Virus record (IMG/VR): IMGVR_UViG_3300023174_008871 | Location: 1-23,753 of that record | Source: a virus | DNA length: 23,753 bases | Direction: 5' to 3' (one strand) | Part shown: piece after piece, positions 1-5,777 of the stretch | How positions within the stretch are numbered: position 1 is the first letter of the stretch | Layout of the letters: every line of letters starts with the position of its first letter | Position numbers and translations under genes: made by a program | The notes under the pieces: model-generated | Seen by the model: the letters and a program-made list of their open reading frames with translations, nothing else | What the model was told of the DNA's origin: nothing | The model's database searches: none

Positions 1-1
1 C

Positions 2-523
2 GTCAAGGGTGGCATAGCTCATATTGCTGTTGTTGAAACAACATCAGGAGTAACAGTTACAGATGAGAATGGTAAGACCGTTACACTTCAATCTGGTGAA
101 GGTATCTCTGCTGCTCCAGGTGGCATGTTATCTACTGAGCCTAGACCAGTTGATGTAAAAGAAATGACTTCTTCTTCTCTATTTACAGAGCAAGGATTGG
201 CACCGCTCGCTAATGATGCGCTGATCAAAGGTGTTGCTGGCGCTCAAGAGACTGCAAAAGCCTTAGGTTTTTCTTTTACAAGTGAAATTAATGATGTTGT
301 AGCAGGTAGAATTGATAGTGCTGCTGCATTGGTCAGGACAAGCGGTGTCGATATACCTGATATTGATACTGCTGCAGGTGGAGAAGCTGCAGGAAGTAAT
401 GCACCAGCGGGTAGTGGGGCAGGAGCCATCTCTGGTTCACAACAATTTAATCCTTTAATGAACCCTAATCTTGTTCCTCCAGTTAACTCCAAACCCAACC
501 CATTTGAAGCTACACCCATTTAA
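2..523 (+). CDS. FecR-like domain protein, 3' part (5' end outside window)
   Basis: The reading frame is open from base 2 and ends at the TAA at 521-523, so the true start lies upstream of the window; an internal ATG at 125 is unlikely to be the start because coding-like sequence runs through it. The first ~40 residues alternate beta-strand-like stretches (AVVETTSGVTVTDENGK, then VTLQSGEGISAAPGG) as in FecR-type domains, which bind or sense in the periplasm in bacterial proteins. The remainder is Ala/Gly/Ser/Pro-rich and low in complexity, ending in a Pro/Asn-rich tail. In a phage this is more likely a virion or host-surface interaction module than a sigma regulator. The domain match is from pattern recognition only; the role is unknown. 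Confidence 0.7.
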   Translation, partial: VKGGIAHIAVVETTSGVTVTDENGKTVTLQSGEGISAAPGGMLSTEPRPVDVKEMTSSSLFTEQGLAPLANDALIKGVAGAQETAKALGFSFTSEINDVVAGRIDSAAALVRTSGVDIPDIDTAAGGEAAGSNAPAGSGAGAISGSQQFNPLMNPNLVPPVNSKPNPFEATPI

Positions 524-645
524 TTTAAGCTTGACTCAACTTAATTACACACATTTGCATAAGTAATATTACCAGACAGGCTTTTATCGCACAAATTGAA
601 TTAACAACAGCCAGCCCAGCAACCATTGCAGGCATAAGAAATGCA

Positions 646-1641
646 TTGAGTGCTGCTCCTATTGGAGTGCCAGTGACCAGTCAATATTTTGTTGATGCCA
701 ACAGAACTGATGATTACACACAAGATGGCAACCTATTAACACCATACAAAACATTGAGTGCAGCATATGCAGCTGCAAAAATTGGAGCTACCAGACTCAA
801 TCCCAAGTACATCAACTTGCTCAGCAGCATCACAGAAAATTTAACCATGGACACAGGTTATGTGGGATTGCAAGGATTCACCAATTCCGGTGTAAGAGCT
901 CCCTTGTATTTGAATGGCACCATCACCATTGCTCCTATTGCAGGCACAATCACTGACAATTTTTTTGGCATCACAAATTTGGCTATTCTCAAACCTGAAG
1001 TGACCAGTGGCAATTGCATTGATGTGCTAGGAGGTGCTGTACCCCTGAGAGTATTCCTGGAATCTGTTTGGCTTCAAAATGGAAGCACTGGTTCTTTTGG
1101 GGTAAACATTAATAACACTGGCACATCAAGTGTTGTTAATGGGCAACTGTGCCAATTCAGCCCTTTTGCCACTGGTGGCGGTATCAATGTGATAAATGGC
1201 ATTTGCAACATGAACAATTGTGATTCCTCTGCAGGTAATGCTGCATGTGTGGCCATGTTCAATGTGCAGAGTGTAGGTGTGCTCAATTTTACAAACTGTA
1301 CATTGGAAGGAACAGCTCAACAGATGATAAATTGCGTGGGAGGCACCTATGCAGTTAACAATCTGAGCATGACTCAGACCTTGATGACAAACAATCTGAC
1401 CACTGGCCATGGCATCACACTGAGTGCAGGTACCATAGCCAACTTGGCTAATAGCGGTTTCAACATACTCACTGGCGCAGGCGCCAAAGCAATCAATGGT
1501 GTGCAATCTGCCAATCTTACCACACCGCCATTTTCTCTGGTGTTCTTCAGCAATGTAGCTTTTGCCAATGCCCCAGGCACCACACTGGTGAGAAACACCA
1601 CTGTCACTACCAACAAGGCTGCTTATTCAGTCATGAGTTAA
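646..1641 (+). CDS. Beta-helix (pectate-lyase-like) phage tail fibre or adhesin candidate
   Basis: The protein of about 331 residues is rich in Asn, Thr, Gly and Ser, with regularly spaced hydrophobic strands, as in right-handed parallel beta-helix proteins of phage tail fibres and tailspikes. The N-terminal part contains DANRTDDYTQDGNLLTPYKT, a pattern common at the start of such domains (tandem 'D-G-...-PYKTL-AAY'). No obvious catalytic motif is seen, so binding rather than hydrolysis is favoured. The given start is TTG at 646, but coding-like sequence continues upstream in frame to about 559 (SNITRQAFIAQIE), where the only candidate start is an ATA; the next upstream stop is at 532-534. 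The true N-terminus is therefore uncertain. The stop overlaps that of the convergent minus-strand gene. Base composition looks richer in G+C than the glycan operon. Confidence 0.75.
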   Translation: MSAAPIGVPVTSQYFVDANRTDDYTQDGNLLTPYKTLSAAYAAAKIGATRLNPKYINLLSSITENLTMDTGYVGLQGFTNSGVRAPLYLNGTITIAPIAGTITDNFFGITNLAILKPEVTSGNCIDVLGGAVPLRVFLESVWLQNGSTGSFGVNINNTGTSSVVNGQLCQFSPFATGGGINVINGICNMNNCDSSAGNAACVAMFNVQSVGVLNFTNCTLEGTAQQMINCVGGTYAVNNLSMTQTLMTNNLTTGHGITLSAGTIANLANSGFNILTGAGAKAINGVQSANLTTPPFSLVFFSNVAFANAPGTTLVRNTTVTTNKAAYSVMS

Positions 1642-1904
1642 TGAGCAAAAGTTAAGTTGCCACCTTCAAACAAAAGGTCATTTCCCCCATAAGTTATTTC
1701 ATTATCATAACTAAAAGGAACTGCACCGCCACCATCATATCCTCCTGTGGCAGTGTCTGCTGAATGTTCATGCAATGCTCTTTCTTCTTCAAGCATCCTC
1801 TCATAAATGATCTTTTTTTGCAGTTGTCTGTTATTGCATGCAATCACAACAGGTTGCACAGGCCTCTTGTCATATTGCTGCAATGCATGCACATACATGT
1901 TCAT
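1638..1904 (-). CDS. Hypothetical phage protein, 88 aa, last gene of lysis cassette
   Basis: I do not recognise this gene. It starts at ATG 1904, just after the endolysin stop (1915-1917), and would be co-transcribed with it. The N-terminal half is charged and probably helical (Gln/Lys/Arg/Glu-rich, with LQKKIIYERMLEEERALHEH as a likely amphipathic helix). The C-terminal half is Gly/Asp/Asn-rich and low complexity (TGGYDGGG, YGGNDLLFEGGNL). No signal peptide or membrane segment is visible. Its stop overlaps the stop of the beta-helix gene on the other strand. Its position suggests a late gene; its function is unknown. Confidence 0.6.
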   Translation of the reverse strand: MNMYVHALQQYDKRPVQPVVIACNNRQLQKKIIYERMLEEERALHEHSADTATGGYDGGGAVPFSYDNEITYGGNDLLFEGGNLTFAH

Positions 1905-1914
1905 ATGTTATTAT

Positions 1915-2400
1915 TTAGGCAATATATTTGCGAAGATTGTTGTTTCTGTTGGTCCAACCTTTGAGAAATTTCTTTAAACTAGCTTTATTGTAGGCCAAGT
2001 TCTCGTAAAAAGTTTGACGTTGATCAATAACTTTATTAGCCAATTTATATGAATCTGACCTCTGCACAGAAGCCAATGTTTTGGGTCCAATGATGCCATC
2101 TGGCTCTGTGCCTACTGCTCTTTGAAGAAATCTATTAGATTGCTTCTGGCCAGTGTTCACACAACAATCCAAATAAACACAATCTAGGGGCCATATAAAC
2201 TGCTCGCAATTGAATCTAACCCAATACTCAGTGAAGTATATGTCAGTTGCTTCATCAATGGTTAATTCCTTCATGTTAACATCTGGATGGCTTCTTTTGT
2301 CTATGCCATAATTTGTTTCGCCTCCTGGATCATCTGGATCATTGGTATATCCACCTTCTGCATCCAGTACAAACTTTATGGATTTCTGAAAATCGTTCAT
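1915..2400 (-). CDS. Endolysin, GH108-type N-acetylmuramidase with C-terminal peptidoglycan-binding region
   Basis: The 161-aa protein opens with the GH108 signature around residues 13-33: DAEGGYTNDPDDPGGETNYG, in which Glu15 of EGGY is the expected catalytic acid. The family cleaves the beta-1,4 bond between N-acetylmuramic acid and N-acetylglucosamine. Residues ~95-160 (GTEPDGIIGPKTL, then DQRQTFYENLA) match the PG_binding_3 type C-terminal domain usually paired with GH108. There is no signal peptide or SAR segment, so export should depend on a holin, for which 3626-3889 is the candidate. The length is typical of GH108 phage lysins. The start ATG overlaps the stop of the upstream small lipoprotein (ATGA), which fixes the start and implies translational coupling. 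Confidence 0.93.
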   Translation of the reverse strand: MNDFQKSIKFVLDAEGGYTNDPDDPGGETNYGIDKRSHPDVNMKELTIDEATDIYFTEYWVRFNCEQFIWPLDCVYLDCCVNTGQKQSNRFLQRAVGTEPDGIIGPKTLASVQRSDSYKLANKVIDQRQTFYENLAYNKASLKKFLKGWTNRNNNLRKYIA

Positions 2401-2558
2401 CTGTCAAAAGAATGTTCGTTGAATGTTTTGGTGCTAGCATCTTCTGCAGCCTGCATGGTTGGGACATCTGAGTATTTGCTTTTGTGTTGTTCAGATGATG
2501 AAACAGGCGCGCAGCTGACTAGCACTGTACTCATTAGCACTAGGACTATCAATCTCAT
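2397..2558 (-). CDS. Small lipoprotein, 53 aa, coupled to endolysin
   Basis: This short gene runs from ATG 2558 to TGA 2397-2399. It begins with a lipoprotein signal peptide: MRLIVLVLMSTVLVSC, lipobox LVSC with Cys16 as the lipidated residue. The mature part of about 38 residues is hydrophilic (APVSSSEQHKSKYSD and onward) with no other recognisable domain. It begins four bases after the stop of the preceding lipoprotein and its stop overlaps the endolysin ATG (ATGA). Small phage lipoproteins next to endolysins are often outer-membrane spanins (Rz1-like), so this is a candidate o-spanin. The role is inferred from position and lipobox only. Confidence 0.7.
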   Translation of the reverse strand: MRLIVLVLMSTVLVSCAPVSSSEQHKSKYSDVPTMQAAEDASTKTFNEHSFDR

Positions 2559-2562
2559 GCTA

Positions 2563-2982
2563 TTATTTAACTAAATCTTTGGCTTTATCCCAAATGGAAT
2601 CTGGCTCTTTGCCATCTTTGCGCCAACTGTTCAAAATAGCATAATATACCAGATGCTGCTGATCTATGATGTAAAGTTTGTTACCCTTCTTGTCTGTGAA
2701 CTCTTCTATTCCTGAATTGATGTCTAGGTCCACACCTTTAAAGGATTTAAATCTAATTTTGTATGTCTTGATGAGAGTATTGTAGCGCAACAAACCAAAT
2801 GGTGTTATAATACCCCTGCCATCATCAAGAAAGCCGATAAATCCAGAATTCTGTACATCATAACCAGTGGGTGTTGAGGCATCATAGGAGGCAATTTCAT
2901 CCTTAACTTTATCAGGTGTTACTGTAGTGCAGCTACAGAGCAATAAACTACTCAGCGAGAGAATCGCGAATCTTTTTAACAT
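2563..2982 (-). CDS. Lipoprotein, 139 aa, lysis cassette
   Basis: The N-terminus is a clear lipoprotein signal: positively charged MLKR, hydrophobic core FAILSLSSLLL, lipobox LCSC with Cys18. The mature domain (~120 aa) is mixed alpha/beta with no motif I recognise; it includes a Gly/Asp stretch (GFLDDGRGIITPFG) and a charged C-terminus. Its start lies inside the preceding 66-aa gene, giving a 35-nt out-of-frame overlap (2948-2982), an arrangement reminiscent of Rz/Rz1 spanin pairs. It is larger than a typical o-spanin. It may be an outer-membrane lipoprotein acting in envelope disruption or superinfection exclusion; this is inference. Confidence 0.75.
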   Translation of the reverse strand: MLKRFAILSLSSLLLCSCTTVTPDKVKDEIASYDASTPTGYDVQNSGFIGFLDDGRGIITPFGLLRYNTLIKTYKIRFKSFKGVDLDINSGIEEFTDKKGNKLYIIDQQHLVYYAILNSWRKDGKEPDSIWDKAKDLVK

Positions 2983-3148
2983 TTTTCTCCTTTACTGCTT
3001 TTTCAATTTCGTTTTCGTGGTCAGTTTCCTTTTGTTGAAGCTGGCGGTCTTTCATTTCCTTAGTATTCTTTGCACCAAATACATTATTGATAGCACCAAA
3101 TATTCCAGAAATGGCGCCTAATAATGCTTGTAAAATACCGCTTGGCAT
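2948..3148 (-). CDS. Small protein with hydrophobic N-terminus and charged helix; spanin- or antiholin-like candidate
   Basis: The 66-aa product has a hydrophobic, glycine-containing N-terminal stretch (residues 4-26: GILQALLGAISGIFGAINNV and onward) and then an almost entirely charged, helix-forming region (NTKEMKDRQLQQKETDHENE and onward, to residue 66). This one-membrane-segment plus coiled-coil layout resembles inner-membrane spanins (Rz-like), although the first segment is weakly hydrophobic and could be an amphipathic pinholin-type helix. The start overlaps the stop of the upstream lipoprotein (TAATG at 3148), and its 3' end contains the start of the next lipoprotein. I cannot decide between spanin and holin roles from sequence alone. 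Confidence 0.65.
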   Translation of the reverse strand: MPSGILQALLGAISGIFGAINNVFGAKNTKEMKDRQLQQKETDHENEIEKAVKEKNVKKIRDSLAE

Positions 3149-3633
3149 TAGTCTACGTACTCTTCAGTAGCTGTCTTACAGCCTTTAGCAATAGCGTTAA
3201 GTATATCGACTCCGAGCTTTGCATCACCATTGAGCTTAGTAAATTGTGTAGCGTAGATATCTTTAACAATAACTACATACTTAGCCCAGTGTGTCTTATC
3301 TTGAGGGAGATAATCAGTTAAAGCTTTTTGAAGTTGATCAGGTGTTGGTGTGGCGCCTGCTGTTAAACCTTCTACAATTACAGCTACATGATTAATCATC
3401 TTAGCTTTTTCAACTCTATCTTCAGGGTTAAGAGCCTGCTCAAGCACAACTGTACACGCTAGCGTTACAGCTGGCGCAATATAGGGAAGAGCATTTTCTA
3501 CTGCCTCTCTAGATGTAGTACCACCGGTATCCGAGCCTCCGTTGCCACCGTTATTTGTGGCACATGCAGTAAATAAAAGTGAAATAGCGAGAATGGGTAA
3601 AATATTTTTCATACAAATACTTAGCTTAACCAT
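3148..3633 (-). CDS. Lipoprotein, lysis cassette
   Basis: The product carries a lipoprotein signal peptide, MKNILPILAISLLFTAC, if translation starts at the ATG at 3612 (codon 8); the longer form from ATG 3633 adds seven residues (MVKLSIC). The shorter start gives the more canonical signal peptide; the longer one overlaps the holin stop by 8 nt. After the lipidated Cys comes a Gly/Asn/Thr-rich linker (ATNNGGNGGSDTGG) and a mostly helical domain of ~120 residues containing ALNPEDRVEKAKMINHVAVI and Cys residues near both ends. I do not recognise a family. Its place between the holin candidate and the spanin-like gene suggests an envelope role during lysis. Confidence 0.75.
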   Translation of the reverse strand: MVKLSICMKNILPILAISLLFTACATNNGGNGGSDTGGTTSREAVENALPYIAPAVTLACTVVLEQALNPEDRVEKAKMINHVAVIVEGLTAGATPTPDQLQKALTDYLPQDKTHWAKYVVIVKDIYATQFTKLNGDAKLGVDILNAIAKGCKTATEEYVD

Positions 3634-3889
3634 TTATTATTTCTACTTGTTTAGATTCTTTTTCTTGCCGAGTTCGGCTAATAGATTGATCAATAAACGC
3701 TCTTACCGCAATAAATCCTTGTAGAATAAAATTAGAAAACATAATAACAGCAGCTACATTTGATATTTCGCTAAAGTTTTTATATCTACTAATATCTGTA
3801 ATAAAGGCTGGTATCGCTGCTATAAAAAAATACAGCAATGCTCTAAACCAAGCACAATTTCTCATAAAATTATTTATTCGGCCATTCAT
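3626..3889 (-). CDS. Holin candidate, two transmembrane segments
   Basis: The 87-aa product has two predicted membrane segments: residues ~15-36 (FRALLYFFIAAIPAFITDI) and ~43-66 (NVAAVIMFSNFILQGFIAV). A short charged N-terminus and a strongly charged C-terminal tail (ISRTRQEKESKQ) flank them. This fits a class II type phage holin, which forms inner-membrane lesions that release or activate the endolysin. It is the first gene of the minus-strand cassette ending in the GH108 lysin, and it lies 19 nt downstream of a perfect TATAAATA late promoter box. The assignment rests on topology and context, not on a family motif. Confidence 0.75.
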   Translation of the reverse strand: MNGRINNFMRNCAWFRALLYFFIAAIPAFITDISRYKNFSEISNVAAVIMFSNFILQGFIAVRAFIDQSISRTRQEKESKQVEIING

Positions 3890-3897
3890 TTTTTATG

Positions 3898-3925
3898 TTG
3901 ATTTAAGGTATTTATATGTTATTAT
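3898..3925 (+). promoter_or_regulatory. Sigma-70-like promoter upstream of the GC-rich small gene
   Basis: TTGATT (3898-3903) and TATTAT (3920-3925) are separated by 16 nt, resembling -35 and -10 elements. The start site is predicted near 3932, directly ahead of a strong Shine-Dalgarno, AAAGGAGG (3934-3941), 8 nt before the ATG at 3950. The element overlaps the minus-strand late box at 3909-3916, so use of the two promoters may be mutually exclusive. AT-rich sequence produces such matches by chance, so confidence is moderate. Confidence 0.45.
3909..3916 (-). promoter_or_regulatory. T4-type late promoter box for the lysis cassette
   Basis: The minus strand reads TATAAATA here, identical to the T4 late promoter box recognised by the gp55-type late sigma factor. 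The start site is expected about 6 nt after the box, near 3903, giving a 13-nt leader before the ATG at 3889. The box lies within a divergent sigma-70-like promoter for the plus-strand gene at 3950. It depends on sequence match and position only. Confidence 0.6.
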
Positions 3926-3949
3926 TAAAAATGAAAGGAGGAATTCAAA

Positions 3950-4147
3950 ATGTCAATCGATTATACTAATAAAGATCTTCGGCCGAAGACGTTCTACGTT
4001 AAGATTGAGCGTTCCCGTAGCGGTCAGTTTACCGTTAAGCGCGCTCGCGTCCTCGAGCAGAAGAATCAGTATGCGACCACCATCCGTCGTGTGGACGCTC
4101 GTGATCTGACCCGCGCGATTCGTCGCAGCGGTCTCCAGGTCGCCTAA
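3950..4147 (+). CDS. Small basic GC-rich protein, 65 aa, unknown function
   Basis: I do not recognise this family. The product is very basic: Arg-rich with KIERSRSGQFTVKRARVLE in the middle and TIRRVDARDLTRAIRRSG near the end, and probably a beta-rich first half and a helical C-terminus. That suggests binding to nucleic acid or ribosomes, by inference. Counted directly, the gene is about 55% G+C, rising above 60% in its last 120 bases, against roughly one third for its neighbours, with many C- or G-ending codons (CGT, CGC, CTC). It is a self-contained unit: sigma-70-like promoter, near-perfect SD (AAAGGAGG), and a strong terminator right after it. This looks like a highly expressed gene, either recently acquired or codon-optimised. 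Confidence 0.85.
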   Translation: MSIDYTNKDLRPKTFYVKIERSRSGQFTVKRARVLEQKNQYATTIRRVDARDLTRAIRRSGLQVA

Positions 4148-4180
4148 TTCCTCCTCTGCAAGAGTTTTGCAGAAAAATTA

Positions 4181-4209
4181 ATACCGAGAGAAATCTCGGT
4201 ATTTTTTTT
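4181..4209 (+). terminator. Rho-independent terminator after the GC-rich small gene
   Basis: A perfect 9-bp stem (ATACCGAGA with TCTCGGTAT) closes a GAAA tetraloop at 4190-4193 and is followed by a run of eight T (4202-4209). A second hairpin (CTGCAA / TTGCAG, 4156-4172) precedes it without a T tract and may stabilise the transcript end. The terminator isolates the small gene from the downstream genes. Confidence 0.9.
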
Positions 4210-4230
4210 GTCTATGGGACTATATAATAT

Positions 4231-4458
4231 ATGGCAGCTTCAAAAACCAATCCGCAAGCAGGTGGGAGAACACCTGGGTCTAGAACTTCTATTATTAGAA
4301 AGAGAATGTTAGATGGTAAAGAAGTTAAGCCAGTTTGGTATTGTGGCAAATGGGAAGGATATGGCTCTTATATGTCAGGCCATGTTGATGGTGTTACTGT
4401 ATGTGATAAAAACGGAAAACCTTTTGGATTTAGACAAATTGGCAAATTAGAGCCTTGA
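4231..4458 (+). CDS. Hypothetical phage protein, 75 aa
   Basis: I do not recognise this gene. The first ~30 residues are basic and probably disordered (ASKTNPQAGGRTPGSRTSII). The rest looks like a small beta-rich fold with aromatic and Gly residues (VWYCGKWEGYGSYMSGHVDG) and ends in KLEP. It starts 21 nt after the terminator T-run, immediately behind an AT-rich stretch (TATATAATAT), with no Shine-Dalgarno visible. It uses AT-rich codons like the rest of the phage, unlike the gene upstream. It lies 31 bases ahead of the tRNA. Function unknown. Confidence 0.65.
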   Translation: MAASKTNPQAGGRTPGSRTSIIRKRMLDGKEVKPVWYCGKWEGYGSYMSGHVDGVTVCDKNGKPFGFRQIGKLEP

Positions 4459-4476
4459 TAATAAAAAAAATTCCTT

Positions 4477-4484
4477 TATAAATA
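4477..4484 (+). promoter_or_regulatory. T4-type late promoter box for the tRNA-tmRNA pair
   Basis: A perfect TATAAATA ends 5 nt before base 1 of the tRNA. Because T4-type late transcription starts about 6 nt after the box, the predicted start coincides with the mature 5' end of the tRNA at 4490. It would drive both the tRNA and the tmRNA 12 nt downstream of it. Confidence 0.55.
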
Positions 4485-4489
4485 TGTAT

Positions 4490-4564
4490 CGCGGGGTAGA
4501 GAAATCTGGTTAACTCGCAACGCTCATAACGTTGAGATTGTCGGTTCAAATCCGACCCCCGCTA
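4490..4564 (+). tRNA. Initiator-type tRNA-Met (CAU)
   Basis: A 75-nt cloverleaf is visible. The acceptor stem pairs GCGGGG with CCCCGC (six pairs) plus an unpaired C1 opposite U72, and A73 is the discriminator. The anticodon stem is CAACG/CGTTG with loop CTCATAA (CAT at 4525-4527). The T arm is GTCGG-TTCAAAT-CCGAC. The unpaired 1-72 position and A11:U24-type D stem are hallmarks of bacterial initiator tRNA, and the 5' CGCGGGG and T loop match the E. coli tRNA-fMet closely. The three consecutive G:C pairs normally found at the base of the initiator anticodon stem are not complete here. No 3' CCA is encoded, so the host enzyme must add it. Confidence 0.9.
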
Positions 4565-4576
4565 GTTATTTGACAT

Positions 4577-4983
4577 GGGGCTGTAATGGTATCGATTGAA
4601 CAGTGGAGTTCATGAGAGCAAGTACCGGGGCATGCCGGTTTACCAATAGCAATCATATTAAATGCCGAAGATAACTTCGACATGGCTATGAGTCTCGAAG
4701 AAGCTGATGCAATTCTTGCAGCAGCAGGCTTTGTAGATGCAGAAGCCGAACTCGAGCTAGTTTAAGCTCGATCGTTCTACTGTAGATTAAAGTTTGTAAA
4801 GTAGAGCGTGTTACTAACTTTCGTGTAGTTTGGGTTCTAACAATTAATAAATTACATGTACAAAATTGTTATGAGTAAGGGCTTTTTGTTTGGTTTAATC
4901 CTTATGAAATCTTAACTGAAATAAACTTGTAGTGCTTATGAATGAATCTATTCAAGACGAGAGTTCAATTCTCTCCAGCTCCA
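4577..4983 (+). ncRNA. ssrA: Transfer-messenger RNA (tmRNA), one-piece
   Basis: The 5' end GGGGCTGTAATGGTATCGA and the 3' end GAGAGTTCAATTCTCTCCAGCTCCA are the classic tmRNA termini (GGGGCTG pairs with CAGCTCC; A4983 is the discriminator; CCA is not encoded). At 407 nt it is a normal one-piece length. A PK1-like GC-rich fold lies at 4622-4644, and a 9-bp H5-like stem (CGTTCTACT / AGTAGAGCG) follows the tag. The tag frame that stays open runs from GCC at 4664 to TAA at 4763-4765, giving 33 residues: AEDNFDMAMSLEEADAILAA in the first part, ending ...AELELV. That is much longer than the usual ~10 and lacks a terminal LAA-type degron. It rescues stalled ribosomes together with SmpB, which would come from the host or elsewhere in the phage. 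Confidence 0.95.
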
Positions 4984-4988
4984 GGCTC

Positions 4989-5777
4989 TTAACCTATTAA
5001 AAATAAATTTTTAAGACTAGGGTTCATATACAACGCTGCAGTTGCTACGTTTGATACAGGGTGTATAAAATAATCGCATTTGCTAAGAGCAACCCCCTCT
5101 AAGTAATGGTTAATAGTGTCTTTTACATTTAAAACACTTCCATTGCGGTGCGATTCTAAATCATAAGCTGTCGCTGTCCTTGTAGTGTTTTTATTATAAA
5201 TGATATTATATTTATCTTTAAAATAATTTAAATCTTCATTATTATCAATAGCACAAACAACAACAAATTCTTTTAAGTTGAAACTATTAATAGCATCTAT
5301 ATATTGTTCTTTTGTAGGGGAAACACGGTTGGGTTGTTCTGTAGATAGATGATTGTTACGTATTAAAATACCTATTTTGGGTACATCTTTGTACATTTGA
5401 AATTGTTTTTGATATATTTCCTCAAATGTACTGTCAACAAGATCAGTATGTTTTATAAATTTTTTATAAGCTTTGTAATATGTATCTCTCCATTTTTGAT
5501 CAACACATGTATATTTGTCAGCTGCAAAATGTGCTGTAAAACTGACATCAATATATGCATCAACTATTTTTGTTTCTCGTGATGGAATATTGTTATTATA
5601 CTCTACGAATAACGGTCTAAAGTTATCGTCATTATTATAGCAAAATGCACTTACATCATGCATATTCCATTCTACTTGATTAATAATGTCATAATATTGT
5701 ACTAATCCCTGTATGGTTTGATTGAATTGGGAAAAAAAACCTCCAAAACAATTATGTGGTCTAAATATTATTTTCAT
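4989..5777 (-). CDS. Glycosyltransferase-like protein (fucosyltransferase-like, GT-B type)
   Basis: The 262-aa protein opens with KIIFRPHNCFGGFFSQFNQT, resembling the N-terminus of O-/alpha-1,6-fucosyltransferase-like phage proteins. In its second half it has GILIRNNHLSTEQPNRVSPT (an Arg-His sugar-nucleotide binding style segment, ~residues 137-157). A C-terminal block, HPVSNVATAALYMNPSL (~240-256), is a pattern seen in GDP-sugar-using GT-B enzymes, where it contacts the nucleotide. The family call is by resemblance and tentative. It is the last gene of the 15-gene glycan operon, and its ATG overlaps the stop of the short upstream gene (ATGA). It converges with the tmRNA, leaving only 5 nt between them. 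Confidence 0.7.
   Translation of the reverse strand: MKIIFRPHNCFGGFFSQFNQTIQGLVQYYDIINQVEWNMHDVSAFCYNNDDNFRPLFVEYNNNIPSRETKIVDAYIDVSFTAHFAADKYTCVDQKWRDTYYKAYKKFIKHTDLVDSTFEEIYQKQFQMYKDVPKIGILIRNNHLSTEQPNRVSPTKEQYIDAINSFNLKEFVVVCAIDNNEDLNYFKDKYNIIYNKNTTRTATAYDLESHRNGSVLNVKDTINHYLEGVALSKCDYFIHPVSNVATAALYMNPSLKNLFLIG

Noticed and set aside
1126-1506. Minus-strand frame of 126 codons inside the beta-helix gene
   Set aside because: Antisense to a well-formed beta-helix protein, Cys/His-rich by codon mirroring of Asn/Thr/Gly repeats, no start context.
4662-4691. Alternative tmRNA tag frame beginning at ATG 4662 (9 residues, MPKITSTWL)
   Set aside because: Tag resume codons are not initiator ATGs, the peptide is basic rather than tag-like, and the GCC frame matches the usual Ala-first, acidic pattern; kept only as a possible refutation of the long tag.
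4997-5014. A/T-only inverted repeat (TTAAAAA / TTTTTAA) after the tmRNA
   Set aside because: The stem has no G:C pair and lies in the 3' end of the minus-strand gene, so I do not call a terminator.
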